Shown here in pieces: positions 37,670 to 47,257 of a DNA stretch of 64,000 nt (the stretch's first letter is position 1; every line of letters begins with the position of its first letter). The translations under genes and the position numbers were made by a program. Source of the DNA: Thalassospira lucentensis (GTDB lineage Bacteria; Pseudomonadota; Alphaproteobacteria; Rhodospirillales; Thalassospiraceae); the NCBI RefSeq assembly GCF_011806425.1, contig NZ_JAATOV010000003.1:310001-374000 (forward strand). Reading direction: 5' to 3'. Under the pieces are notes generated by a model. That model saw nothing but the letters and a program-made list of their open reading frames with translations. It ran no database searches and had not been told where the DNA came from.

Positions 37670-38356
37670 ATGTCTGATAAATTGCCCCACCGACCAAATG
37701 CCGTCATTTTTGACTGGGACAACACCCTTGTTGACAGTTGGGGGACCATTCAAGCAGCGTTGAACATGACGTTCGAGGATTTTGGGAAACCCAAATGGTC
37801 GCTTGATGAAACCAAGCAGCGTGTCGCCAGATCGCTTCGCGATAGTTTCCCTGTCTTGTTTGGCGAAGATCGTTGGGAAGAGGCCAAAGACAGTTTCTAT
37901 GGCCATTTTCGCAGTATTCATCTTGAAACGCTGACACCGCTTACTGGCGCGCATGATCTTTTATGTGCACTGCGTGATAACGAAATTTATACCGGTGTTG
38001 TCAGCAACAAGAATGGCGACGTTTTACGCGAAGAAGCCAATCATCTTGGTTGGACACCATTTTTCGGTCAGATCATCGGGGCAACCGATGCCCAAAACGA
38101 CAAACCCGCCGCTGATCCTGTGCATATGGCGATGGGCGACTCTGCTGCGTCGCAATATGAGAATCTGTGGTTTGTTGGCGATAGCGTTGTCGATATTCAG
38201 TGCGCGCGCAACGTTGGGGCAACCGCAATCCTGATCGGGGACGAAATTACCGGGCACGATGATGCGCAGAATTCTGCGAATCTGACCCCAGATTGGCATT
38301 TCGCTGATTGCGAAGAGCTTGTAAGGGTTGTAAAAACCTTTGCGAAAGTCTTATAG
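37670..38356 (+). CDS. HAD-family hydrolase, phosphoglycolate phosphatase-like
   Basis: A 228-residue haloacid dehalogenase-superfamily phosphatase. Motif I is IFDWDNTLVDSW, motif II is VVSNKNGDVL, the lysine is in QNDKPAADPVHMAM, and motif IV is WFVGDSVVDIQCAR. The helical cap between motifs I and II resembles phosphoglycolate phosphatases. The substrate cannot be fixed from sequence. It sits between trkA and hfq. Confidence 0.88.
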   Translation: MSDKLPHRPNAVIFDWDNTLVDSWGTIQAALNMTFEDFGKPKWSLDETKQRVARSLRDSFPVLFGEDRWEEAKDSFYGHFRSIHLETLTPLTGAHDLLCALRDNEIYTGVVSNKNGDVLREEANHLGWTPFFGQIIGATDAQNDKPAADPVHMAMGDSAASQYENLWFVGDSVVDIQCARNVGATAILIGDEITGHDDAQNSANLTPDWHFADCEELVRVVKTFAKVL

Positions 38357-38477
38357 TTCAGGTTGGTCATGTTAATGGGACTGGAATCACAACGTATTCA
38401 TACGTTTTTGTTTCCGCATTTTCCGTGATCACCCGAAACGAAAAAAAACGCTCATAAAAGAAGGCTAGGTCTAACCA

Positions 38478-38735
38478 ATGGCGGAAAAATCACAAAATGT
38501 TCAGGACGTTTTCCTGAATTATTGCCGTAAAAACAAAACGCCGGTTACCGTGTTTCTGGTCAACGGAGTCAAATTGCAGGGTATCATCACCTGGTTTGAC
38601 AATTTCTCTGTTTTGCTGCGGCGCGATGCTCACACCCAACTCGTTTACAAACATGCGATCTCGACGGTAATGCCGACGACACCGATCAAACTGTTTGACC
38701 CGAGCCAGCCAGCGACGGAAGAAGAAAATAGCTGA
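38478..38735 (+). CDS. hfq: RNA chaperone Hfq
   Basis: An 85-residue Sm-like hexameric RNA chaperone. The Sm1 motif is [29 protein letters not shown] and the Sm2 motif is [13 protein letters not shown]. The C-terminal tail is short, as in alphaproteobacteria. The leader at 38357-38477 has an AACGTAT/ATACGTT stem followed by T residues at 38391-38409, a possible terminator of the preceding gene. The 3' end overlaps the hflX frame. Confidence 0.96.
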   Translation: MAEKSQNVQDVFLNYCRKNKTPVTVFLVNGVKLQGIITWFDNFSVLLRRDAHTQLVYKHAISTVMPTTPIKLFDPSQPATEEENS

Positions 38736-40074
38736 AGAATCTCTGACATCGGGGGGAGGCACTGAGCCGGAAGCCCCCCGGGTCCTGGTATTCCACCCGG
38801 AACTAAAACGCCCGGACCCTGCGCGGTCTTGGCGTGATGCGTCGTCACGTCTGGCTGAATCTGTCAGCCTGACCGGCGCACTGGATTTTGATGTGGTGGG
38901 TGCGGAAATCGTGCCCGTCGCAAAACTGCGTCCTTCCACATTGTTCGGGAAGGGCGTTACCGAACGTCTTGGCCAGCAAATTCAGGCCGACGATGTCGAC
39001 ATTGTCATGATCAATGGCCAACTTACCCCGATCCAGCAGCGTAATCTGGAAAAGGAGTGGAAGTGCAAGGTTATTGATCGTACAGGCCTGATCCTTGAAA
39101 TTTTTGCCGATCGTGCGCGCACCCGCGAGGGGCGCTTGCAGGTGCAATTGGCATTGTTGAGCTACCAGCGATCACGCCTTGTGCGGACGTGGACGCACCT
39201 TGAACGTCAACGTGGTGGCCGCGGCTTCCTTGCTGGTCCTGGTGAACGGCAGATCGAGATTGACCGTCGTTTGATCGGTGACAAACTGGCCAAACTACGT
39301 CGCGAGCTTGAGGAAGTTAAACGTACGCGTGAACTTCACCGCGAAGCGCGTCGTCGTGTGCCTTATCCGATTGTTGCCTTGGTTGGGTATACCAACTCTG
39401 GCAAATCGACGTTGTTCAATCAGTTAACCACGTCCGAGGTGTTTGCCGAGGATATGCTGTTTGCCACCCTTGATCCGACCATGCGTGGTTTGATCCTGCC
39501 CGGTGGACGCAAGGTTATTCTCTCAGACACCGTTGGGTTCGTGTCGGATTTGCCGCATGATTTGGTCGCAGCGTTCCGTGCGACACTTGAAGAAGTGCTT
39601 GAAGCGGATCTGATTGTTCATGTGCGCGATATCGCGTCACCAGAAACCGAAGAACAGCGCCTTGATGTGCTTGAAGTTCTAAAAGAACTTGGACTGCAAA
39701 AGGCCATCGACGGTGAAGAACTGGTTGAGGCTCTCAATAAAATTGATCAGCTGACCGGTGAAGACCTTCAGGCGGTGTCTGAGGCGTCATCGCGCCACGA
39801 TAACACGATTGCAATTTCGGCCATCAAGGGCACGAATTGTGACGCGTTGCTGTCGCTGATTGAAGACCGGCTGACCGAAGATATGCCGGTGTTTGAGCTT
39901 TGCGTGCCGTATTCAGATGGCAAGTCGCTTGCGCGTTTGTATGAGCAAGGTGAAGTTCTTAAGCGTAGCGAGGGCGATGATGGCATCGCAATTCAGGTGC
40001 GGATTGACACAACCCGTGTTGGTCGTTTTGAAGACTGGTGTGCGAAATCGGGTTTTGACATACAAGTTGTGTAA
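38695..40074 (+). CDS. hflX: GTPase HflX
   Basis: A ribosome-associated GTPase of up to 459 residues that rescues or splits stalled ribosomes. The N-terminal domain runs through [16 protein letters not shown] and [21 protein letters not shown] with the [15 protein letters not shown] hallmark. The G domain has G1 [14 protein letters not shown] and G3 [11 protein letters not shown]. The start is uncertain: a TTG at 38695 overlaps hfq by 41 bases and has no good ribosome-binding site. Translation may begin slightly later, near the hfq stop. The hfq-hflX order is conserved. Confidence 0.9.
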   Translation: MTRASQRRKKKIAEESLTSGGGTEPEAPRVLVFHPELKRPDPARSWRDASSRLAESVSLTGALDFDVVGAEIVPVAKLRPSTLFGKGVTERLGQQIQADDVDIVMINGQLTPIQQRNLEKEWKCKVIDRTGLILEIFADRARTREGRLQVQLALLSYQRSRLVRTWTHLERQRGGRGFLAGPGERQIEIDRRLIGDKLAKLRRELEEVKRTRELHREARRRVPYPIVALVGYTNSGKSTLFNQLTTSEVFAEDMLFATLDPTMRGLILPGGRKVILSDTVGFVSDLPHDLVAAFRATLEEVLEADLIVHVRDIASPETEEQRLDVLEVLKELGLQKAIDGEELVEALNKIDQLTGEDLQAVSEASSRHDNTIAISAIKGTNCDALLSLIEDRLTEDMPVFELCVPYSDGKSLARLYEQGEVLKRSEGDDGIAIQVRIDTTRVGRFEDWCAKSGFDIQVV

Positions 40075-40104
40075 GTGCCTTTAAAGGCCAAAGGGAGAGA
40101 TCGC

Positions 40105-40929
40105 GTGGTGGTGAAAGTCGATATTGAAAAGGTAACCGGTATTATCCGGGACGTATCGGCAGAAGAAATCGCCCCGCGTTTTGGCCAATTGGCCGACGAA
40201 GACATCGAAGCCAAGACCCATGCCCTTGATTTGGTCACCATTGCAGATACAGAGGCCGAGCGGGTTCTCACCAAGCGGCTAACCGATCTTTTGCCCGGTA
40301 GCCTTGCGCTGGGCGAAGAAGCCGCGCACGCCGATCCGGATTTACAGGAACGCATCTTTGCCGGCGATGATCCGTTTTGGATCATCGATCCGGTCGATGG
40401 CACAAAGAATTTTGCCCATAACCGTCAGCCATTTCGATGCATGGTAGGTCTGTATGCGGGCGGCGAGACCATTGCCGCCTGGATCATTGATCCGATTGAT
40501 GGGACGGCGACTGTGGCCGAAAAAGGGTCTGGTACCCGATACCAAGACAAGTCGGTTTCGGTCCGGTCACAGATTACCAAACCAAGTGATGCCAAAGGGT
40601 TTCTGATTTCCTATGCGCGGGATCGACTGGTTAAACAGTACGGGCATATGGATTTCTTTGACACTGTTGCGCATTATTCGTGCTGCGGGGCGGAGTACGA
40701 AGAACTGGCGCGTGGTGATTTCGATTTTTGCGCCTATCGCACGTTAAAGCCGTGGGACCATGCACCCGGGACGTTATTGGTGCGCGAAGCGGGCGGTTAT
40801 GCGCGCTATATCACGAAAGATTGGGATAACGAATATAACGCCAACGCCACGGCAGCAGGACTGCTGTGTGCGAGCTCGGAAGAGCTTTGGTTGGAAATGA
40901 ACGAAATCTTGTTGCCGCTATTTTCTTAG
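40105..40929 (+). CDS. Inositol monophosphatase family protein
   Basis: A Mg-dependent phosphatase of about 274 residues. The metal-binding signatures are GEEAAHAD, FWIIDPVDGTKNF, and LKPWDHAPGTLLVREAGGYA near the C-terminus. Relatives act on inositol-1-phosphate, histidinol phosphate or 3'-phosphoadenosine 5'-phosphate; which one applies here is open. The GTG at 40105 was chosen because GGGAGAGA lies just upstream; a GTG at 40075 is also in frame. It follows hflX closely. Confidence 0.87.
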   Translation: MVVKVDIEKVTGIIRDVSAEEIAPRFGQLADEDIEAKTHALDLVTIADTEAERVLTKRLTDLLPGSLALGEEAAHADPDLQERIFAGDDPFWIIDPVDGTKNFAHNRQPFRCMVGLYAGGETIAAWIIDPIDGTATVAEKGSGTRYQDKSVSVRSQITKPSDAKGFLISYARDRLVKQYGHMDFFDTVAHYSCCGAEYEELARGDFDFCAYRTLKPWDHAPGTLLVREAGGYARYITKDWDNEYNANATAAGLLCASSEELWLEMNEILLPLFS

Positions 40930-41023
40930 AGCAATCCGTGTGCTTTGACTCAGGATCGCAAGATTTGTCAAAGTGACGCGTGTTAGCGTTTTCACATTGC
41001 ACAACAGATTGCATGAGAGAACG

Positions 41024-41893
41024 ATGAATAAATTACATGCTCAGCGCTCCTACCAAGAACGGCTTGCACGTGTGCAGGCTTATATTCATGACCATCTGGC
41101 CGACGACCTTGATTTAAACCGTTTGGCCGATATCGCCTGCATGTCACCAACTCATTGGCATCGCATTTATCACGGTGTTTTTGGCGAGACCATCGCGGCG
41201 ACAGTAAAGCGTGTTCGCCTTCATACCGCGGCTGGAATGTTGGCAAATAGCGCAATTTCCATCGAAGATATCGGCAAACGTTGTGGGTATCCGAACCTGC
41301 AATCCTTTACGCGTATCTTTTCGGATTGTTATGGCATGCCACCAGCGAGATACCGCAAGGAAGGTAGTCATGCGAAGTTCCAGAGCGCCCTTGAAGAGCA
41401 AGGTTCTGTCATCAGCGGCCCTTGGGACGTCGAAATCCGCACTGTCCCGGAAATGTCGCTTTTGACGATTGACCACCATGGGTCATTCATGCAGATCGGC
41501 GAGGCGTTTGACCGGTTGTTCGGATGGCTGGCCGTGCGGGACCTGATCACACCAGACGTCAGGTTGATCGGGGTCTATCACACTGACCCGGACAGTTATC
41601 GCGAAGAAGATCTATTTTCCAAAGCTGGGGCACTGCTTTCAAACGAAACGGCGATCAAGCTGGAAGAACCGATAGAGCGCACGACGGTCGCGGCAGGGCG
41701 ATATGCCTGCCTGCATTATAAGGGCCCATATGCCGATATGAAGGCAGCTTATTTGTGGCTGTTTGGCAAATGGTTGCCGCAGTCTGGTGAGGAAGCACGC
41801 GAAGGCCCGGTGTTTGAAGAATATCTCAATAATCCGCGCGAAGTGGCCCCAACTGAACTGCTAACCGAAATCTATATGCCGCTGGAAGATTAG
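41024..41893 (+). CDS. AraC-family regulator with GyrI-like ligand domain
   Basis: A 289-residue regulator. The N-terminal AraC DNA-binding domain (about 8-110) has two helix-turn-helix units, with LNRLADIACMSPTHWHRIYHGVFGETI and SIEDIGKRCGYPNLQSFTRIFSDCYGMPPARYR. The C-terminal 150 residues (from about DVEIRTVPEMSLLTIDHHG) are a GyrI-like/effector-binding domain as in Rob and SbmC. Such proteins often answer to small hydrophobic compounds. GAGAGAA precedes the ATG. It is a single gene facing mazG. Confidence 0.9.
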   Translation: MNKLHAQRSYQERLARVQAYIHDHLADDLDLNRLADIACMSPTHWHRIYHGVFGETIAATVKRVRLHTAAGMLANSAISIEDIGKRCGYPNLQSFTRIFSDCYGMPPARYRKEGSHAKFQSALEEQGSVISGPWDVEIRTVPEMSLLTIDHHGSFMQIGEAFDRLFGWLAVRDLITPDVRLIGVYHTDPDSYREEDLFSKAGALLSNETAIKLEEPIERTTVAAGRYACLHYKGPYADMKAAYLWLFGKWLPQSGEEAREGPVFEEYLNNPREVAPTELLTEIYMPLED

Positions 41894-41912
41894 GCCGAAA
41901 ACCCGAACGGGG

Positions 41913-41932
41913 CAGGTGTGTTGTCACACCTG
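41913..41932. terminator. Hairpin between convergent araC-type gene and mazG
   Basis: CAGGTGTG - TTGT - CACACCTG, lying across the mazG stop codon and 20 bases after the regulator's stop. There is no T run, so function as a terminator is uncertain. Confidence 0.4.
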
Positions 41933-42748
41933 TCCGCGCTCTGTCTTTTTCGCCAGATTCCAAAGGTTATCCATTTCTGCCAAATCTGACTCCGCTGCTG
42001 TTCGGCCGTCGCGCGCCAGCTCGTCTTCGATGAAATGAAAGCGTTTGGTGAATTTGTGGTTGGCACCACGCAGCGCGACTTCGGGGTCGACACCGATCTT
42101 GCGTGCCAGATTGGCCATGACAAACAGCATATCGCCAAGTTCGTCTTGTAATCGGGCTGGATCGGGGGTGTCGGTCATTTCGGCTTTAAGCTCGTCAATT
42201 TCTTCGTGAAGTTTATCAAACACTTCATCTGTGCTGGGCCAGTCAAAACCAACGCGGGCGGCACGTTTGGTGAGTTTTTCCGCGCGCATCAATGCGGGCA
42301 GGGCGCTGGCGACATCGTCAAGCGCACTGTGGCGCTCATGGCCCTTGGTTTCGGCCTTTTGCGCGCGTTCGGCGGCCTTGATCTTTTCCCATGTCTGGTT
42401 AACGCCGTCGGTGGTTGTCGCACTTCCATCGCCAAACACGTGGGGGTGGCGGCTGATCATTTTGGCATTGATGCTGTTGGCAACATCTTCAAACGCGAAA
42501 TGACCTTCTTCTTTCGCCATCTGTGAATGGAAAACCACCTGAAGCAGCAAATCACCCAGTTCGTCGCGAAGCTCGTTCATGTCGCCGTCAGCGATGGCAT
42601 CCGCAACCTCGTAAGCTTCTTCGATTGTGTAGGGGGCGATTGTCGAAAAATCTTGTTCCAAATCCCACGGGCAGCCGCCATCCGGATCGCGGAGTTTTGC
42701 CATGATATCAAGAAGATCATTAATTGCTTTGCTGTCACGGGTGCTCAT
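41924..42748 (-). CDS. mazG: Nucleoside triphosphate pyrophosphohydrolase MazG
   Basis: A 274-residue enzyme that hydrolyses non-canonical and excess nucleoside triphosphates. There are two MazG repeats: the first has CPWDLEQDFSTIAPYTIEEAYEVADAI with DELGDLLLQVVFHSQ, and the second has EEIDELKAEM with DELGDMLFVMANLAR. The start is the ATG at 42748 with AGGA upstream; the open frame beyond it is not homologous. It lies downstream of the ask terminator and is probably a separate unit. Confidence 0.95.
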   Translation of the reverse strand: MSTRDSKAINDLLDIMAKLRDPDGGCPWDLEQDFSTIAPYTIEEAYEVADAIADGDMNELRDELGDLLLQVVFHSQMAKEEGHFAFEDVANSINAKMISRHPHVFGDGSATTTDGVNQTWEKIKAAERAQKAETKGHERHSALDDVASALPALMRAEKLTKRAARVGFDWPSTDEVFDKLHEEIDELKAEMTDTPDPARLQDELGDMLFVMANLARKIGVDPEVALRGANHKFTKRFHFIEDELARDGRTAAESDLAEMDNLWNLAKKTERGQV

Positions 42749-42844
42749 GGGGTGTTTCCTGAAAATCTGGCGGGATGACGAACATCTAAGTCCTATCGCG
42801 GCGCACCATTTATGACAATGGCAAGAATGGGAATTGCGCAAAAC

Positions 42845-42878
42845 AAAACCCGCAAGCTTTGACAGCATTGCGGGTTTT
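42845..42878 (-). terminator. Intrinsic terminator of the ectoine operon
   Basis: AAAACCCGCAA - 12 bases - TTGCGGGTTTT; a T run on either strand. It is located 27 bases after the ask stop. Confidence 0.88.
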
Positions 42879-42904
42879 GATGTGATGTTCGGATGCCTTG
42901 TGCG

Positions 42905-44407
42905 TTATGCCGCTTTAAGCTTTTCCTGTTTGGTTACGCTTGCATCATTTTTTTTTGATGGTGCGCTTTCTTCCGTTTTACCTTCAACAAGGCCGCGGTG
43001 CAGGGCAACAACCGCCTTATTGAAATCGCCTTCTGCAACAACGAACTGCAGATCGACGCGACGGCTTGGATAATGCGAAGCGACAAGTTCCACGCCGGCT
43101 TTATCAAGAACTGTTACAGCACGTGCAAACAGACCCGGCTCGTCGATATTGGCACCAATGACCGACACGATCGCGACCTTGCGGGTCTGAACGGTGGCTT
43201 CTGGGTGCTTTTCTTCGATTTCGTCAACGCAACGACGGATCTGTTTAAGCGGGGCGCTTACATAATGCGTGATCGTATTGGCATTAAGGTTCTTGGTAAC
43301 GGTAGGAACCTTGTAACGTTTCAGGACGCTAAGGATTGATTCCTCGCCGCCTGGCATGCCCACCATGTCCTGATTGAAGACTTCAATCTCGAACGCGGTC
43401 GGAACACCGGTGACAATTTCAACGCGGCTGGTTTCCGGCTCCCAATGATCGTCAATAACCGTACCGGGATGTTCCGGTTCAAAGGTATTGGCGATACGAA
43501 GTGGAATATCATTCTGGCGCAAGCCTTTGGCCGCGCGCGGATGAATGGCTTCCATGCCCATGTTCGACAGCTGATCGGCAACGTCATAGCTGGTGCGGCC
43601 AATCGGACGAACGGAATCTTCGCCAACAATGCGCGGATCCGCACTTGAAAGGTGGAATTCTTTGTGAATGATCGCTTCGCGCGCCTGTGTCAGGCAGGCA
43701 ATCCGCGAGAAGGTCACTTCACTATAACCACGGCCATAAATGCTCATCAGACCTTCGCTGCACTGGGCATAGCCCGTGGCGATGGCAAGTTGGGAGCTAA
43801 GATCAATGTCATTAAAGACCTTCTGGATGCGGCCATCAAGGCTAGAGGCCTCTGGCTCGCGCCAGCCGGAAAGATCGGCGAAGACAGCATTCACACCCTT
43901 GGCACGCAGCAGCAACATCGTGTTGTGCGCACTGTGGGATTCACCTATGGCCGAAAGCATTTCGCGAACGGTCAAAAGGTGCTTTTCAAGTTTGAAATGC
44001 CCAAAGCTGCACAGGCGATGGAGGTCCATCAAGCAGCTGCGCGTTCCTTCGATGCGTTCCTGAACAAAGGCATTAGCCAGTTTCAGTTCTGGTGCTTCAC
44101 CAAAGATTTCTTCGTTGAGGGCACACATCTTATCGGCGACCTTGGACAGAGCATCACCCCACGCCCAATCGGTTTCCGATCCGGCATAAAGCTGATAGAC
44201 GCCTGCTTCACCGGTTTTCTTATTTTCCAGCAAAAGGTCGGTAAAACCGCCATATGCTGAAACGACAAAGACCCGATTATACAGTTCTTCTTCGCTGCGA
44301 TTGCCGACCAGAATGTTGTCCATGACCGCATCTACTTGGGTCATCGACGTACCACCGATCTTGTGAACGCTATGCCCAGCGTCCGTTTTTTTCTGGGCTG
44401 AAAGCAT
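42905..44407 (-). CDS. ask: Aspartate kinase of the ectoine pathway
   Basis: A 500-residue aspartokinase of the ectoine-linked type, feeding aspartyl phosphate to L-aspartate semialdehyde for EctB. The N-terminus is VHKIGGTSMTQVDAVMDNI, with VFVVSAYGGFTDLLLENK and a C-terminal ACT pair containing VSVIGANIDEPGLFARAVTVLDKAGVELV. A duplicated kinase of this kind is thought to escape the feedback control of the lysine/threonine enzyme. A strong AAAGGAGG lies before the ATG at 44407. It is the last gene of ectABC-ask. Confidence 0.93.
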   Translation of the reverse strand: MLSAQKKTDAGHSVHKIGGTSMTQVDAVMDNILVGNRSEEELYNRVFVVSAYGGFTDLLLENKKTGEAGVYQLYAGSETDWAWGDALSKVADKMCALNEEIFGEAPELKLANAFVQERIEGTRSCLMDLHRLCSFGHFKLEKHLLTVREMLSAIGESHSAHNTMLLLRAKGVNAVFADLSGWREPEASSLDGRIQKVFNDIDLSSQLAIATGYAQCSEGLMSIYGRGYSEVTFSRIACLTQAREAIIHKEFHLSSADPRIVGEDSVRPIGRTSYDVADQLSNMGMEAIHPRAAKGLRQNDIPLRIANTFEPEHPGTVIDDHWEPETSRVEIVTGVPTAFEIEVFNQDMVGMPGGEESILSVLKRYKVPTVTKNLNANTITHYVSAPLKQIRRCVDEIEEKHPEATVQTRKVAIVSVIGANIDEPGLFARAVTVLDKAGVELVASHYPSRRVDLQFVVAEGDFNKAVVALHRGLVEGKTEESAPSKKNDASVTKQEKLKAA

Positions 44408-44491
44408 GTTGCCTCCTTTGGGGGCGTTTCCTTGAAAAGTATTGTGCTCTAAGAACTTGGGGCAGTCGTTAGGACCGCCCCAAGCCAAAGC

Positions 44492-44893
44492 TTAACTGGC
44501 GAGTGCGTCGCCACCGAGCGGATAAACACCGTTCTCGTCATGAACTTCGCGGCCATTCAATGGCGGGTTAAATGCGCAGGCAACGACCATGTCTTCGGTG
44601 CCGCCGCGCAGATAGTGGCGGTCATGCTTATTGAGGATGTAAACCGTACCCGGTTCAATTTTGTATTTTTTACCATCTTCGATGGTTTCGACTTCGCCGT
44701 TGCCAGAAATGCAATAGACGGTCTCGAAATGGTTGGCGTAACAAATCTCGGTTTCAGTACCGGCATAGATGGTTGTGATATGGAACGAGAAGCCCATACC
44801 ATCATCAGCCAGTGAAAGGCGCGTGCTTTCCCAATTGTCAGAAACAACACGGCGACCAGATTCTTCACATTCTTTCAGTGTACGAACAATCAT
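44492..44893 (-). CDS. ectC: L-ectoine synthase
   Basis: A cupin enzyme of 133 residues closing the ectoine ring from N-gamma-acetyl-diaminobutyrate. Characteristic segments are [52 protein letters not shown] and [25 protein letters not shown]. The ATG at 44893 begins the conserved sequence; the upstream extension is not part of the family. Confidence 0.97.
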   Translation of the reverse strand: MIVRTLKECEESGRRVVSDNWESTRLSLADDGMGFSFHITTIYAGTETEICYANHFETVYCISGNGEVETIEDGKKYKIEPGTVYILNKHDRHYLRGGTEDMVVACAFNPPLNGREVHDENGVYPLGGDALAS

Positions 44894-44972
44894 TTTTAAC
44901 TCTTTGAAATAATTAGAAGGTGGGGCAGGGCGATGCACAATGGCATCGCCCAAATTCAATGTTTTGGCGCGC

Positions 44973-46256
44973 TTATTCAGCAGCGACTTTCGACGTTACA
45001 ACGTCTTTGCCCATGGCTTTGGCTGTTGCCAGCTCAAGGATATCAAGGCCATGTGCGAGATCCTGTTTGGAGATAATCAAAGGCACGAGGCATTTGACAA
45101 CTTCATCTTCCGGACCACTGGTTTCGATGATCAGGTTATGCTTGAAGCATTCCTTGGTGACTTTCGATGCCATTTCACCGCTTTCAAAACAGATACCCTG
45201 CATCAGGCCGCGGCCCTTGCGATAGATTTTGCCATCGCCATAACGCTCGGCAATTTCACCAAGGCGCTTGGCAAGGAAATCTGACTTTTCACGAACTTCG
45301 CTTGCGAATTTGTCATCCGACCAGAAATGGTCAATCGCAGCAGCGGCAGTCACAAACGCGTGGTTGTTACCGCGGAAGGTGCCGTTATGTTCGCCCGGAT
45401 GCCAGACATCAAATTCCGGCTTCATCAGAACAACTGCAAGCGGAAGGCCATAGGCCGACAGCGACTTGGACAGAGTAATCATGTCCGGCTTGATGCCAGC
45501 AGGCTCAAAGCTAAAGAACGTGCCGGTACGACCACAACCAGCCTGAATGTCATCAACAATCAGAAGGATGTCGTGCTTGCGGCAGGTTTCTTCGAGTTTT
45601 TTCAACCAACCGAAGTCAGCAGCGTTCAAGCCACCTTCACCCTGAACGGCCTCGACGATAACAGCAGCAGGAAGTGTGGTGCCGCTTGAGTTGTCAGACA
45701 GAACGCGATCAAGATATTCAACGGTGTCAACGCCGTCGCCCATGTAACCATCAAATGGGACCGCAACCGCACCATCAAGCGATACGCCAGCAGCGCCGCG
45801 ATGATGTTCGTTACCGGTCACTGCAAGGGAGCCCAAGGTGCAACCATGGAACCCATTGGTGAACGAAATGATGGTTTCGCGGCCTTTAACGCGACGTGCA
45901 AGTTTCAAGGCCGCTTCAACGGCATTGGTGCCGGTCGGACCGGTAAACTGCACTTTGTATTCCATGTCGCGCGGCTTGAAGATTTTGGTTTCAAGTGCTT
46001 CAAGGAAATCGGACTTTGCTTTGGTGTGCATGTCCAGGCCATGGGTAATGCCGTTCGACTTGATGTAGTCAATCAGCTTTTCCTGCAGAACAGGATGGTT
46101 ATGGCCATAGTTCAGGCTGCCAGCACCGGCAAGGAAATCAAGATAGCGGTTGCCGTTTTCGTCGGTCAGCCAAGCGCCCTCTGATGTTTCAAAGGTGACG
46201 GGGAAGGAGCGTGCGTAGCTCTGAACTTCCGATTCAAGGCGATCAAATACAGTCAT
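44973..46256 (-). CDS. ectB: Diaminobutyrate-2-oxoglutarate transaminase EctB
   Basis: A class III PLP aminotransferase of 427 residues converting aspartate semialdehyde to L-2,4-diaminobutyrate. Signatures are [17 protein letters not shown] at the N-terminus, [32 protein letters not shown] and the PLP lysine in [28 protein letters not shown] precedes the ATG at 46256. The gap to ectA is about 130 bases and contains a hairpin. Confidence 0.97.
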   Translation of the reverse strand: MTVFDRLESEVQSYARSFPVTFETSEGAWLTDENGNRYLDFLAGAGSLNYGHNHPVLQEKLIDYIKSNGITHGLDMHTKAKSDFLEALETKIFKPRDMEYKVQFTGPTGTNAVEAALKLARRVKGRETIISFTNGFHGCTLGSLAVTGNEHHRGAAGVSLDGAVAVPFDGYMGDGVDTVEYLDRVLSDNSSGTTLPAAVIVEAVQGEGGLNAADFGWLKKLEETCRKHDILLIVDDIQAGCGRTGTFFSFEPAGIKPDMITLSKSLSAYGLPLAVVLMKPEFDVWHPGEHNGTFRGNNHAFVTAAAAIDHFWSDDKFASEVREKSDFLAKRLGEIAERYGDGKIYRKGRGLMQGICFESGEMASKVTKECFKHNLIIETSGPEDEVVKCLVPLIISKQDLAHGLDILELATAKAMGKDVVTSKVAAE

Positions 46257-46324
46257 AGTTCCCTCTTTCAGATTGGGAAAATAAAATCCGCTTAACATAC
46301 AAACGTCCCGAAACCCGGGATGTT

Positions 46325-46354
46325 CCCCCAAAATGGAACTGTCCAGATTGGGGG
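46325..46354 (-). promoter_or_regulatory. Hairpin in the ectA-ectB gap
   Basis: CCCCCAA - 16 bases - TTGGGGG, next to a second small stem TCCCG/CGGGA at 46306-46320. They may set the mRNA ratio of ectA to ectBC-ask by processing or partial termination. Confidence 0.45.
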
Positions 46355-46385
46355 ATTAAAGCGGTAAAAAATGAGTTTGGAAGGA

Positions 46386-46934
46386 TTAGGCGGCGACGCG
46401 TTCGACGTCTTCACGTTCGAACGGACCGATCTGCCAAAGAATTTCACTGGCAGCCGCACCGTCAAAATGGGTTTCACGTTCGAACTGAACTTTGCGCTTG
46501 ATATCCGCGTCAAGTTCGCGTGCCACAGAACGGAACACACCCTGTGAAGGGGCATTGGTTGACGTGATCGTCGTGTTGAGCTGGCTCACGTCATGGCAAA
46601 CCGAACGATCCAAGATATCAAGGATCAAGCGTTTCGCCAGACGAAGGCCGCGGGCCTTGGGCGAAACAGCAACCTGCCAGATGAACAGCTGCTCACGCTT
46701 ATTTGGGACGATATAACCAGATACAAAGCCAACGGCTTCGCCGTCGAGTTCTGCGATCGCGCATGTGTCGCCAAAATGCGAACACTGCAGCAAGTTGCAG
46801 TACATAGAGTTTTCATCCAATGGCTTGCAGTCGGCGATCAGTGCATTGACCGTCGCGCCGTCAGTGGCCTTCGGTTTCCGGATAACTAAGTTGGCTTTGC
46901 GGCCGGTGTTGCCGTTGTTGTTGGCAATTTTCAT
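46386..46934 (-). CDS. ectA: L-2,4-diaminobutyrate acetyltransferase
   Basis: A GNAT acetyltransferase of 182 residues making N-gamma-acetyl-diaminobutyrate. It has the EctA pattern IRKPKATDGATVNALIADCKPLDENSMYCNLL, CAIAELDGEAVGFVSGYI, WQVAVSPKARGLRLAKRL and LNTTITSTNAPSQGVFRSVAREL. The ATG at 46934 has GGGCAG upstream; the ATG at 46970 has no ribosome-binding site. It is the first gene of the operon; no ectD hydroxylase is present in the cluster. Confidence 0.95.
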   Translation of the reverse strand: MKIANNNGNTGRKANLVIRKPKATDGATVNALIADCKPLDENSMYCNLLQCSHFGDTCAIAELDGEAVGFVSGYIVPNKREQLFIWQVAVSPKARGLRLAKRLILDILDRSVCHDVSQLNTTITSTNAPSQGVFRSVARELDADIKRKVQFERETHFDGAAASEILWQIGPFEREDVERVAA

Positions 46935-46985
46935 CGGTCTGCCCGTTCTGTTATTTCGATAAGCGATCATTTATGTCGCGCAAGA

Positions 46986-47014
46986 TGTATAGAACGTCGA
47001 TGCATTTTGATCAA
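46986..47014 (-). promoter_or_regulatory. Promoter of ectA
   Basis: On the minus strand: TTGATC, 17 bases, TATACA. Four of six bases match at each element. Transcription would begin near 46979, about 45 bases before the ectA ATG. Confidence 0.6.
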
Positions 47015-47079
47015 CCCTTTCTCGGTGAAAATAATGTGAAATAACATAAGTTATTGTTTTTGCTGGATATATAAATTGA

Positions 47080-47167
47080 TCGAAGTTCGATGTTGATGGA
47101 TCGATATTGCTGACATATTTCGATCATAAAATAACGAACATCGATGAAATAAAATATCGAAAATCGA
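47080..47167. repeat. Cluster of TCGA-centred repeats between ectA and ectR
   Basis: TCGA occurs at 47080, 47087, 47101, 47120, 47141, 47157 and 47164, mostly as ATCGA or TTCGAT in AT-rich sequence. An eighth copy is at 46998 in the ectA promoter spacer. TTCGATGTT (47086-47094) and AACATCGA (47137-47144) form an inverted pair. A likely binding region for the adjacent MarR-type regulator. Confidence 0.5.
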
Positions 47168-47187
47168 TGGAAGATGGCCTAAAACCG

Positions 47188-47216
47188 TTGCGGTTTGGGC
47201 GCTCGGGGGGTAAAAC
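47188..47216 (+). promoter_or_regulatory. Candidate promoter of ectR
   Basis: TTGCGG, 17 bases, TAAAAC; the -10 matches four of six. It is about 40 bases before the ectR ATG and beside the TCGA repeats. Confidence 0.45.
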
Positions 47217-47257
47217 AGCTTTTGTAACAAGACAACAATTGATGCCCGGAAATTCAA

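Noticed and set aside
47080-47167. CRISPR-like array in the ectA-ectR region
   Set aside because: The repeat unit is only about six bases, the steps are uneven and no cas gene is present; it is better read as an operator cluster.
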